Shown: positions 33,835 to 42,068 of the stretch, one piece after another | Layout of the letters: the number at the start of each line of letters is the position of its first letter | Position numbering within the stretch: the stretch's first letter is position 1 | NCBI GenBank assembly: GCA_964619315.1 | Contig: CAZUEH010000003.1 | Location: 1-64,000, forward strand | Direction of reading: 5' to 3' | DNA length: 64,000 nucleotides | From: Fimisoma sp964619315 | GTDB taxonomy: Bacteria; Bacillota; Clostridia; Peptostreptococcales; Anaerovoracaceae | Translations under genes and position numbers: made by a program | Notes under the pieces: model-generated | The model's database searches: none | Told to the model about the DNA's origin: nothing | Seen by the model: the letters and a program-made list of their open reading frames with translations, nothing else

Positions 33835-34591
33835 ATTTGATGTCTCCTTCGTTTATTCTTTCCCCTGGCGCTATTTCTATATTGCCATAGGTGGATTTCT
33901 GTTTAACCTTGACCACTCTTTCCTTGGCCATCTCCAGTAAGGAAATGAATGTAACCACTGTATCATATCGGTCTTTTTTATTAGGCACAAGCTCAGAGAA
34001 GTTGAAAATTCGTCCTATCTTTTGTTTGAGTTTATCAACTATGTAAGCAATTCTGCTTTCTGTAGAAGCTTTTTCTCGTTCTATCCTTGTATAATGTTTG
34101 CGCACTGACTCGATTTTTTGCTTTCTCTCTATAAATGCTGTGAACGCACTAGCAAACTGCTTCAAGTCAAGGCTTAAGTACTCGTCAGGTTGTTCCAAGA
34201 ATATGCTTATATCTTCTTGAGGCTTTTGGAAAATTCGTGAAGCTGCTTCTTCTTTTTCCTCTAGGATTTCTGCCGCTCGTTTGAATCGTTTGTACTCCAA
34301 GAGCCTTGTAACCAGTTCTGATCTCGGGTCTTCTTCCACGACGGTTTCACCAGATTCATTTATACGCGGAAGTATCATCTTAGACTTAATTTCTATCAGA
34401 GAAGATGCCAGCACCATAAACTCTGTGGCTACACCTATATTCATATCTTCCATGGCCTTTATGTACGCCAAATATTGCCCAGTAATCTGACTAATCTGAA
34501 TGTCGTAGATGCTCATCTGCGCATTTTCAATTAGGTATACTAGCAAATCAAAAGGTCCTTCAAACGATTGTAGTTTTACTTTGTAACTCAT
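33812..34591 (-). CDS. scpA: Segregation and condensation protein A
   Basis: The 259-aa kleisin subunit of bacterial condensin, bridging Smc heads. The N-terminus YKVKLQSFEGPFDLLVYLIENAQMSIYDIQI is the ScpA signature, and the C-terminal winged helix has VVTFISLLEMAKERVVKVKQ. It overlaps the DMT transporter gene by an ATGA junction upstream and scpB downstream, so the five genes from the J-like protein to scpB appear to be one operon. Confidence 0.95.
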   Translation of the reverse strand: MSYKVKLQSFEGPFDLLVYLIENAQMSIYDIQISQITGQYLAYIKAMEDMNIGVATEFMVLASSLIEIKSKMILPRINESGETVVEEDPRSELVTRLLEYKRFKRAAEILEEKEEAASRIFQKPQEDISIFLEQPDEYLSLDLKQFASAFTAFIERKQKIESVRKHYTRIEREKASTESRIAYIVDKLKQKIGRIFNFSELVPNKKDRYDTVVTFISLLEMAKERVVKVKQKSTYGNIEIAPGERINEGDIKYEQQEDN

Positions 34592-35499
34592 CCTTGTTGC
34601 TTATTCTCCTGTCGATTATAGTAAAGCAAAGCGCACACTACTATTGCACATCCTAATATTTCATATGATTTTGGTATCTGTTGTAAAAACACCACTGCCA
34701 TTATAGTTGCAAACACCGGGTCTCCCGCTTCCCAAGTAGATACGTGCAAAGAGCTAACATGACCAATGCACATATTGAAAACTGCGTGGGCTCCAATCTG
34801 GCACAAAACCGCCATGGCAGCTATCAGCAAATAGTCAGTGGCTTTGTATCCCACCACCTGCGTATCTGTCAACACAACGCCTATTGCGAAGCAAACCCAG
34901 CATGCGAAAAATACTAAAAGTACATATTGTGTACTCTCCACACGTTTACGAACTTCATCTCCCATCGCAAAGTAGAGTCCCATAAACACAGCCGCCATTA
35001 GGGCAAAGATGTTGCCTTCCAAATTGCCCCCAGCAAAAGTATTATAGTCCGCTCCGACTATAATTGCTCCACCTATTAGTGCAACGAATATAGCCAGAAA
35101 TGATTTTATACTCACTTTTTTGCGATATATAAAAATGGTAACCAAAAGAACTACCAATGGGTGTAACGCTGCCAAAACCGAAGCACTTGCTATATCTGTC
35201 AACTTGACTGCACTAAACCATGAGAAGAAGTGGGCAAATAAAAATGCTCCTGAAATAAAGCACAGCACATAATCTTTAAGCGCTACAGCTTTGAGTCTTT
35301 CTCTCTTTTGTTTATTTATAACAGTCGGAATTATAAAAAATGGGAGAGCTATGCTAAGTCTCAAAAATCCTATAGCCATTGATGGCGCCGTTATCAGGGA
35401 ACCGAGAATTCCTGAGGTTGCTCCAAATACTACGGCAATTACTGTAGCTGCTTTTGCATGTTTAGCTATAAATCCCTCTTCATTGCGTTTTTCTTCCAT
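34588..35499 (-). CDS. EamA/DMT-family transporter
   Basis: A 303-aa membrane protein with ten predicted membrane segments in two EamA repeats. Segments such as AATVIAVVFGATSGILGSLI, SASVLAALHPLVVLLVTIFIY and FATIMAVVFLQQIPKSYEILG are typical of the drug/metabolite transporter superfamily. The substrate is unknown. It sits 9 nt after mtnA and overlaps scpA; an association with mtnA hints at a methylthio-sugar or nucleoside metabolite, but this is only positional. Confidence 0.88.
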   Translation of the reverse strand: MEEKRNEEGFIAKHAKAATVIAVVFGATSGILGSLITAPSMAIGFLRLSIALPFFIIPTVINKQKRERLKAVALKDYVLCFISGAFLFAHFFSWFSAVKLTDIASASVLAALHPLVVLLVTIFIYRKKVSIKSFLAIFVALIGGAIIVGADYNTFAGGNLEGNIFALMAAVFMGLYFAMGDEVRKRVESTQYVLLVFFACWVCFAIGVVLTDTQVVGYKATDYLLIAAMAVLCQIGAHAVFNMCIGHVSSLHVSTWEAGDPVFATIMAVVFLQQIPKSYEILGCAIVVCALLYYNRQENKQQG

Positions 35500-35508
35500 T
35501 CGTGTATC

Positions 35509-36567
35509 CTATTTTTCCATTAAGAGTTTTAAGTTCACATCATAGGGCGGTTTAACTATACCCTTTTCTGTAATTACTGCAGTTATATAACTATGGTCTG
35601 TAACATCAAAGGACGGGTTAAAAGTCTTAATGCCCTCCGGTGCCATTGGTTTTTCGTACCACATTTTGTATATTTCCTCGCCTTTGCGAAGTTCAATCTC
35701 TATATCGTCCCCCGTAGGAGTCCCCAAATCTATTGTAGAAGTTGGCACGAACATATAAAACGGTATGCTATAGGTTTTTGCTAAAATAGCAACTGCCATC
35801 GTACCTATCTTGTTTGCTCCATCTCCATTGGCCGCCATTCTGTCGCAGCCCACAACGATTGCATCTACATAGCCTTTTTTCATCACCGTAGCCGCCATAT
35901 TGTCGCATATGAGAGTTACGTCTACTCCCGCCTTATTAAGCTCCCACGCCGTAAGCCTAGCACCTTGTAACAGTGGTCTAGTCTCGTCAGCGAATACCTT
36001 AAAATTGTAGTCTCTTTCTTGCCCTAAATATATAGGTGCAAGGCAAGTTCCATATTTAGATGTGGCTATAGTCCCGGCGTTACAGTGGGTCAAAATCCCC
36101 ATGCCTGGTTTGAGCAAGGAAAGTCCATACTCACCCATAGCTTTGCATGCCTCCACGTCTTCTTGATGAATAGCCTTAGCTTCCGTTAATAGCAATTCCT
36201 TTGCTTCTTCAACAGTAAGCACTGAGGCGTTTTCCAAGGTATTAATCATTCTATCGATTGCCCAAGAAAGGTTCACCGCAGTAGGTCTTGCGCTTTTGAT
36301 GTATTCGCCACTTTTTCTTACAATTTCCACGAATTCAGGCAGAGAGCTCGCCTCTCGTCTTTTTGCATCAACGTATAATCCATAAGCCGCTGCAACTCCA
36401 ATAGCTGGCGCGCCTCTCACCTTTAAGTGATAGATAGCATCCCACAAGTCTTCTTGCGTGTCTATGGTTATATATATTTCTTCACTAGGAAGTTTAGTCT
36501 GGTCAAGAAGTAAAAGTTTGTCCTCATATTTTATAGGTGCAATATCAAAAACCGTTTTGGTTCTCAT
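35509..36567 (-). CDS. mtnA: S-methyl-5-thioribose-1-phosphate isomerase
   Basis: Isomerises methylthioribose 1-phosphate to the ribulose form in methionine salvage (or related 5-deoxyribose disposal). The 352-aa protein has KVRGAPAIGVAAAYGLY, the catalytic cysteine region ILTHCNAGTIATSKYGTCLA and the aspartate in VVGCDRMAANGDGANKIG. The start overlaps the upstream J-like gene by 23 bases, with GGGAGG inside that gene as binding site. No other mtn genes are adjacent. Confidence 0.95.
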   Translation of the reverse strand: MRTKTVFDIAPIKYEDKLLLLDQTKLPSEEIYITIDTQEDLWDAIYHLKVRGAPAIGVAAAYGLYVDAKRREASSLPEFVEIVRKSGEYIKSARPTAVNLSWAIDRMINTLENASVLTVEEAKELLLTEAKAIHQEDVEACKAMGEYGLSLLKPGMGILTHCNAGTIATSKYGTCLAPIYLGQERDYNFKVFADETRPLLQGARLTAWELNKAGVDVTLICDNMAATVMKKGYVDAIVVGCDRMAANGDGANKIGTMAVAILAKTYSIPFYMFVPTSTIDLGTPTGDDIEIELRKGEEIYKMWYEKPMAPEGIKTFNPSFDVTDHSYITAVITEKGIVKPPYDVNLKLLMEK

Positions 36568-37486
36568 ATACTAACCTCCCTAGGTAGGAAACATAATCAT
36601 CTAATGAAAGTATAGGGGTTTGTGTGTAAAGGTTTGTACTGCCTGCTACGTCTTCAAATGATGGAGCTGCCATCCAACCTATAACGGCATTTGCACATTC
36701 TGCATCATCATAAAGCGAGTAGTAGTCATCTATACCTGTTACATGTTCAAAGAAGAATTCCGGGTCGCTTATTCCTAGGCTAAAAATTACTTGCATGGAA
36801 TTAGTGAACAGTCCTCCTTCACCATACTTGTCCACACCAGCGTCCCAATCTACGCTTCCATTGTTTGCCGCCTTTGTACTTGTGTCAAGTTTGGAATAAT
36901 AGTCGAGGGAACCAATTTCGGTTTTAGCTTCCTCTATCTTTTTCAGTTCATCAATTTCGTCATAATCAAAGTCTTCACCGATTTCATAGTCATTAAAAAA
37001 ATATTTTATCTCTGTGGAAATGTTGCCAATGAAGGCACCTAATCCACCAACAATAATTCGAATTAGAGATCCCACTATTATAAAGGCAATCACCGCAATA
37101 AGAATTTTTTTAGTTCGTCCTCTTGGTCTGTCAGTAGTACCCTCTCTTTGCATCGGTCTTCTTGTATCAGAAAACCTATCGGCTCTCTCTCGTGTATCTT
37201 CTGAGCGGAAAGGCCCCGTATTGCTATTGCCTTCTCCTTTTTCCATTCTATCTCTTATTTTTTCAAACTTATCACGCTTCTCATTTTGTCTCACAGACGG
37301 GGCGTGGCCAGTCAATATTCTATATGCCTCACTGATTTCGCGGCTTCTTTTTCTCGCATACTCTGGATCATCGTTATAATCTGCTGCCTTTAATTTGGAA
37401 AGTCTGTCCTCGTATGCAGCTTTTATCTGTGCTGGAGTTGCATCTTCTCGCACTCCAAGCAATCTGTAGTACTGTTTTTTATCCAT
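36545..37486 (-). CDS. J-domain-like membrane protein lacking HPD
   Basis: A 313-aa protein beginning with a DnaJ-like domain (YYRLLGVREDATPAQIKAAY, then REISEAYRILTG) but without the HPD tripeptide that activates Hsp70 ATPase; the loop reads LSKLKAADYNDDPEY. A charged linker (residues about 62-125) leads to one membrane segment (KKILIAVIAFIIVGSLIRIIVGG) and an extracytoplasmic C-terminal domain of about 150 residues that I do not recognise. It is the first gene of the mtnA-scpAB transcript. It is probably a scaffold or tether, not a true co-chaperone. Confidence 0.75.
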   Translation of the reverse strand: MDKKQYYRLLGVREDATPAQIKAAYEDRLSKLKAADYNDDPEYARKRSREISEAYRILTGHAPSVRQNEKRDKFEKIRDRMEKGEGNSNTGPFRSEDTRERADRFSDTRRPMQREGTTDRPRGRTKKILIAVIAFIIVGSLIRIIVGGLGAFIGNISTEIKYFFNDYEIGEDFDYDEIDELKKIEEAKTEIGSLDYYSKLDTSTKAANNGSVDWDAGVDKYGEGGLFTNSMQVIFSLGISDPEFFFEHVTGIDDYYSLYDDAECANAVIGWMAAPSFEDVAGSTNLYTQTPILSLDDYVSYLGRLVYENQNGF

Positions 37487-37548
37487 AGCGTCTGCCTCAT
37501 GTTTCTTTTATATGTCAAAATTTGATTTGGTTTGGTCTCAAGTCGTGT

Positions 37549-37604
37549 GCCAATGTTCTCGTCATGGTCAAATCCTCTGATTTCGGGTACCTATAGAGGT
37601 TATT
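37549..37604. repeat. Direct repeat A, 56 bp
   Basis: Begins GCCAATGTTCTCGTCATGG and ends CTATAGAGGTTATT; nearly identical to 37623-37677. It lies in a 535-nt gene-free gap upstream of the J-like gene. Confidence 0.8.
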
Positions 37605-37622
37605 TTGCCCTCAGACTATTAG

Positions 37623-37677
37623 GCCAATGTTCTCGTCATGGTCGAAAGCTCTGATTTCGGGTACCATAGAGGTTATT
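37623..37677. repeat. Direct repeat B, 55 bp
   Basis: Second copy, differing by about four positions and one base deletion, starting 74 bases after copy A. Between and after the copies there is no frame, tRNA or clear terminator. The remaining gap to 38021 includes a GCAACGCCGTTGC palindrome near 37740 and AT-rich sequence before the PhzF gene. Confidence 0.8.
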
Positions 37678-38021
37678 ATACCACGATTCTTCCCCTAAAA
37701 ATACAATGGTCCATCGTGATTCAATGATTGCTTCATTGCGGCAACGCCGTTGCAATCCTAGCAATTATTATAACACACAAAAAATAAAAATAAAAGTATC
37801 CACCCCTGCTAAACCCGCCATTCCCTTCCAACAGAAAAGAATCCACCACAAAGATGCTTTTAAATGCTACGAACATTATATTTTTTCTTTGTGGCTACGA
37901 TTTCTTCCCCTTAATATATTGATATCTTTTTCATTTTGCAATATACTTAACTTAATGTTAAAGACATTATCCGAAAAATAATTTTATACAATTTTTGTAG
38001 TTTAAATGCAAGGAGGCAAAA

Positions 38022-38909
38022 ATGAAATTTTACATTGTAGATGCGTTCACTGAAACTCTTTTCGGCGGAAACCCTGCCGGAGTAGTGATTTTGCCTGATG
38101 GAACTGACTTTCCTTCAGACGAAGTTATGGTTAAAACTGCTGCAGAGCTTCGTTACTCGGAAACTGCTTTTATAAAACGTATCAATGAAAAAGAATTCAA
38201 CATTCGTTATTTCACCCCTGCTGCAGAAGTGGATTTGTGTGGCCACGCTACCATCGGTTCATACAAGGCATTATTGTATGGAGGATATATCAAGGACAAC
38301 AATAGATACATCAACCACACCTTAGCAGGCGACCTCAATATAGATATTAAAAACGGTTTTGTTCTTATGGACATGGCTTCCCCTGTGAAAATCAGTGAAA
38401 TTGCAGACGAAGCTGGCCTTGTTGAACTATACAAGATAATGGGATTAGATTATAAAGATCAGAAATCCAAAGGAGTTGACCTTATTCCTCAGATGATTTC
38501 AACAGGACTTCCTGATATCATGATGCCTGTCGCAACTCAAAAAGATTTAGAAGCGATATCTCCAGATTTTCCAGCCCTTTCAAAACTATCTGAAAAGTAT
38601 GAGGCTGTAGGCGTCCATGCTTTCACTAGAGACGCTAAGGAAGGAACAACCTGTCATGTAAGAAACTTCGCACCTCTATATGATATAGACGAAGAAGCGG
38701 CTACTGGCACATCCAATGGTGCCCTTACATACTATGGATATCTTAATGGCTTTGTCAAAGGCTGCGACGACTGTCGTTTTGTTCAAGGAGAAAAAATGGA
38801 TCGTCCATCAGTGATTCTCAGCCATATCGAAGCGGAAAGCAAAGATAATTGCTCTATCCAAGTCGGAGGAAGCGGTGTAATCCTTGCGGAAGGCGATATC
38901 AAACTTTAA
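38022..38909 (+). CDS. PhzF-family isomerase
   Basis: A 295-aa protein of the PhzF/YddE diaminopimelate-epimerase-like fold. The N-terminus FYIVDAFTETLFGGNPAGVVILP is the family hallmark, with the conserved glutamate in LRYSETAFIKR, the FTPAAEVDLCGHATIGS motif and EEAATGTSNGALTYYG. PhzF itself acts in phenazine biosynthesis; most paralogues, including this one, have no known substrate and no phenazine genes are near. It is preceded by AAGGAGG and ends at a strong bidirectional terminator. Confidence 0.9.
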   Translation: MKFYIVDAFTETLFGGNPAGVVILPDGTDFPSDEVMVKTAAELRYSETAFIKRINEKEFNIRYFTPAAEVDLCGHATIGSYKALLYGGYIKDNNRYINHTLAGDLNIDIKNGFVLMDMASPVKISEIADEAGLVELYKIMGLDYKDQKSKGVDLIPQMISTGLPDIMMPVATQKDLEAISPDFPALSKLSEKYEAVGVHAFTRDAKEGTTCHVRNFAPLYDIDEEAATGTSNGALTYYGYLNGFVKGCDDCRFVQGEKMDRPSVILSHIEAESKDNCSIQVGGSGVILAEGDIKL

Positions 38910-38921
38910 TATTTTAAAACC

Positions 38922-38960
38922 AAAAGACGGAAAGTGATGTGAATCACTTTCCGTCTTTTT
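38922..38960. terminator. Bidirectional terminator between PhzF and superoxide reductase genes
   Basis: A 17-base stem AAAAGACGGAAAGTGAT with its complement (38922-38938 and 38943-38959) flanked by A and T runs on both sides. Confidence 0.9.
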
Positions 38961-38988
38961 AATACTGTTCTATAGAGTTTAGAAGAAA

Positions 38989-39357
38989 TTATTTCTTCCA
39001 AAGTCCATGGATGTTACACCAAGCATAAGTAGCTATTAGCTTGTCTCCCTCTGTAAGGGCAAATTCTAGTTCAGGTTTTTCTCCCGGGCTTAAGGTCTTT
39101 CTTTGAACTCCCTGCTCAGTTTCTATAGCAATCCATCCAATAAAATGCTCTTCAATCATAGGGTGTTCAACTTCTCCTACCACGGCCTTAACCTTGTTAC
39201 CAGTCACTGTTACTACTGGAACATGTTTTTCTACAGCTGCGTCCACAGAACCTGGGATGATTTCTTCCATCTTCTGGCCGCAGCATACTACAGGCACTCC
39301 CGATTCCTTAACCAATTCTACAATGTTTCCACAAGTCTTACATTCAAAAAATTTCAT
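38989..39357 (-). CDS. Superoxide reductase / desulfoferrodoxin (2Fe type)
   Basis: Reduces superoxide to hydrogen peroxide without releasing oxygen, an anaerobe's defence. The 122-aa protein has both metal centres. The N-terminal desulforedoxin-like site has Cys6, Cys9, Cys25 and Cys26 (FECKTCG...VVCCG). The catalytic site has Glu43-Lys44-His45, His65, His71, Cys114 and His117 (CNIHG). A promoter with TATAAT preceded by TGG (extended -10) is at 39389-39394. It is a single-gene unit. Confidence 0.96.
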   Translation of the reverse strand: MKFFECKTCGNIVELVKESGVPVVCCGQKMEEIIPGSVDAAVEKHVPVVTVTGNKVKAVVGEVEHPMIEEHFIGWIAIETEQGVQRKTLSPGEKPELEFALTEGDKLIATYAWCNIHGLWKK

Positions 39358-39388
39358 AAAAGTACCTCCTGTTTTATTCTATACATAT

Positions 39389-39417
39389 ATTATACCATAA
39401 ATTTGCTAGAGTAAACA
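39389..39417 (-). promoter_or_regulatory. Probable promoter of the superoxide reductase gene
   Basis: Minus-strand extended -10 TGGTATAAT with a weak TGTTTA -35 17 bases upstream; AGGAGG follows before the ATG. Confidence 0.5.
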
Positions 39418-39429
39418 GTACAATTTGCT

Positions 39430-42042
39430 TTATTCCTTAAGCCTCTCAAAAGGTCTGTTTTTAGTCGCTCTTTGTTTTTGCAATTTTTCTTTGATTTCCT
39501 GGGACGTTCCGATGACTTCCGTATAAAACTCTCTTGCCGAAGTTCGCAATGCTCCGTCGCCAAGCGCTGCCATTTGCACTGGTTTGTCAGAAGTCACTAC
39601 TCTGACTGTATGTTTTTTAACCATTTCGTAGACGGTTTCCTCTATGAATCTATCGGCAGTCTGAGCCTCTTTGGTGAATATTTCTTCTAAGTTACCGTGC
39701 TGAAATCTCGACCCTACATTTCCGCTGACCTTGTAGCCGTCAAATACTACCATAGCTTTTATGCCCTTGTATGCTGTGTAGTTTTCCAATATGTCCACAA
39801 AGGTCTCTCTTGCAGAGTCAAGATTGATTTCTGCCAAGGCTTTCAATTCGTCCCATGCAAAAATAACATTATATCCATCTATCACTAATAGGGCTTCGCT
39901 ATTTTGATTCTCTTTGAGGTTTTTAATTAGCGGACTCTCTTGAGGCTTTGCAGGTCTGAAACTATTTTGGCTTACTCTTTGCCTCCTTAGCTCTTCATCC
40001 CTTTTGCTATTGCCATATGTTTTTCGAAAAATTTCCTCCAACTCTTTTTCGCCATAAGACAATTGACTTTCTCTTTCAACACTTTTTTCTTCCAATTTTT
40101 CGTCATCCGTTTTATAGCCGCTATCGACATGAGCCGCCGCGTCTACCTTATCCCAGCTAACATATTCACCACTACCACCATGGCAAAATATCGAACCCGT
40201 AGGATTTTCAACGTCTCCATCTGCATCGTAGTTAAACGATGCTGCTATTTCCTCTTGATTGTGACATGGTCCATACCCTGCAAAATATCCATTGAATTTA
40301 CCGTTCCCTTTTGTGTAGGATGCAACTTCCTGTTGGTAATCCTGCAAGAATATCATAGGGCCTTTGCCCGTAATGATTGTTGCCCCCTTGCTGTCAATCT
40401 GTGGTGGGCTACATTGACAACCGAATCTATGCATGTCAGAAAGGCCCCTTCCCACGCTTTCATTGGGCACCTCCAGTTTGAAACTAAGCATAGGCTCAAG
40501 AAGTATATTATCGGCTTTTTTCAGTCCTTGCCTCAAAGCCCTGTATGTGGCCTGTCTAAAGTCACCACCCTCCGTATGTTTCAGGTGACCTCGCCCTCCT
40601 ATTAATGTTATCTTCATATCGCTAATAGCCGATCCTGTTAGAATTCCCGGGTGTTCACGTTCCTTTAGATGACTTATGACTAATTTTTGCCAGTTGATAC
40701 TTAGTTGTTCTTCGCTGACTGCCGTATCGAATACAAGTCCGCTTCCCCCAGGTAATGGCTCCATCAAGAGATGTACTTCCGCATAATGTCTAAGGGGTTC
40801 AAAATGACCGATTCCTATTACTGGTTTTGATATTGTTTCCTTGTATATAACGCTGCCTTCATCAAAGCTTACTTCTAAGTCAAATCTCTCTTTGATTACA
40901 TGTTGCAAAATTTCCAATTCCAGTTTACCCATAACTCGCACTTGGATTTCTTGTAATTGCTCATTCCATGTTATGTTCTGACTAGGGTTTTCTTCTCTTA
41001 GCTGATTGAATTTTTCCATGGCCTGAGAAGGGCTCGTTCCCTCTGGCAAGTTTATTCTATAAACAATAGTTGCTTCCAGCATAGGTTCAGCTGTTTGTGA
41101 CTCTGCGCCTAATGTTTGCCCCGCATATGTTTTTGAAAGGCCTGTTGCAACACATATATTCCCTGCTTCAACTTCACTAACTGCTTCAAAATTTTTGCCT
41201 GAAAGTAATCGTAACTGGTCAACTTTTTCTTCTTGATTATTAGTATCAATAACCATCTTGTTTTTAAGAACTCCCCCTGTAATTTTCATGTGGGTTTGGC
41301 GAATTCCTTGCTTATCTCTAGTTATTTTGTAAACTCGTGCCCCAAAGTCTAAACCGTAATTTGGTGCTTTGGAATGAGTTTCAATAGTCTTTAAGAAACC
41401 ATCTATGCCTACCATTTTTAGGGCTGAGCCGAAACATACAGGAAATACTTTTCTATCTTGTATGGCTTCTACAATTTTGCTTTGCTCTATATTCCCAGTA
41501 GATAAATATTCCTCCATTAAATCTTCATCACACATTACCAACTCTTCATAATCTTTTGGCTGACCATTTTCGAAACAGCAGAATCCTCCGCCTAATTGTC
41601 TCTTGATTTCTTCGATGAGCTCGATTGGGTCAGTTTCACTTTGATCCATCTTGTTAGCAAATACAAAAGTAGGAATGTTATATGTTTCTAATAATTTCCA
41701 CAGGGTTATGGCATGACTTTGCACTCCGTCAGCCCCACTAATTACTAAAATAGCGTAGTCTAAAACTTGCAGAGTTCTTTCCATTTCGGAGCTAAAGTCT
41801 GCATGCCCAGGAGTATCAAGAAGTACTGCTTTATTTTTTCCTACAGCAAAACGAGCCTCTTTGGAAAACACAGTAATTCCACGGTTTTGCTCTATGGGAT
41901 TACCATCTAAAAAGGCATTCTTGTGGTCGACTCTCCCAAGCTTTCTAATCGCTCCTGTTTGGTAGAGTATCGCCTCCGATAAAGTTGTTTTGCCTGCGTC
42001 CACATGGGCCAGGATTCCGATCACCAAATTGTTGTTTGCCAT
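39430..42042 (-). CDS. EF-G/TetM-like translational GTPase fused to a YacP-type NYN domain
   Basis: An 870-aa fusion. Residues 1 to ~650 form a translation-factor GTPase of the ribosomal-protection branch: G1 AHVDAGKTT, G3 DTPGHADF, G4 NKMDQSE, then EF-G domains II-V with CQCSPPQIDSKG. After an acidic linker, the C-terminal ~160 residues (LLVIDGYNVIFAWDEL, MVVFDGYK, VVTSDKPVQ) match the YacP/NYN RNase domain (PF05991). Normally these are two proteins. The frame opens two codons earlier with GTG, but AGGAG is five bases before the ATG at 42042. It follows the ABC fusion gene by 26 nt. Calling it tetracycline resistance is not justified; a ribosome-associated role is more likely. Confidence 0.88.
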   Translation of the reverse strand: MANNNLVIGILAHVDAGKTTLSEAILYQTGAIRKLGRVDHKNAFLDGNPIEQNRGITVFSKEARFAVGKNKAVLLDTPGHADFSSEMERTLQVLDYAILVISGADGVQSHAITLWKLLETYNIPTFVFANKMDQSETDPIELIEEIKRQLGGGFCCFENGQPKDYEELVMCDEDLMEEYLSTGNIEQSKIVEAIQDRKVFPVCFGSALKMVGIDGFLKTIETHSKAPNYGLDFGARVYKITRDKQGIRQTHMKITGGVLKNKMVIDTNNQEEKVDQLRLLSGKNFEAVSEVEAGNICVATGLSKTYAGQTLGAESQTAEPMLEATIVYRINLPEGTSPSQAMEKFNQLREENPSQNITWNEQLQEIQVRVMGKLELEILQHVIKERFDLEVSFDEGSVIYKETISKPVIGIGHFEPLRHYAEVHLLMEPLPGGSGLVFDTAVSEEQLSINWQKLVISHLKEREHPGILTGSAISDMKITLIGGRGHLKHTEGGDFRQATYRALRQGLKKADNILLEPMLSFKLEVPNESVGRGLSDMHRFGCQCSPPQIDSKGATIITGKGPMIFLQDYQQEVASYTKGNGKFNGYFAGYGPCHNQEEIAASFNYDADGDVENPTGSIFCHGGSGEYVSWDKVDAAAHVDSGYKTDDEKLEEKSVERESQLSYGEKELEEIFRKTYGNSKRDEELRRQRVSQNSFRPAKPQESPLIKNLKENQNSEALLVIDGYNVIFAWDELKALAEINLDSARETFVDILENYTAYKGIKAMVVFDGYKVSGNVGSRFQHGNLEEIFTKEAQTADRFIEETVYEMVKKHTVRVVTSDKPVQMAALGDGALRTSAREFYTEVIGTSQEIKEKLQKQRATKNRPFERLKE

Positions 42043-42068
42043 AAACACTCCTGTTAGGCATTATTTTA

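Noticed and set aside
36545..37486. Functional DnaJ co-chaperone
   Set aside because: The HPD tripeptide is absent.
39430..42042. Tetracycline resistance gene
   Set aside because: The GTPase part belongs to the broad ribosomal-protection/EF-G-like superfamily, but the fused NYN domain and chromosomal operon context do not fit mobile tet genes.
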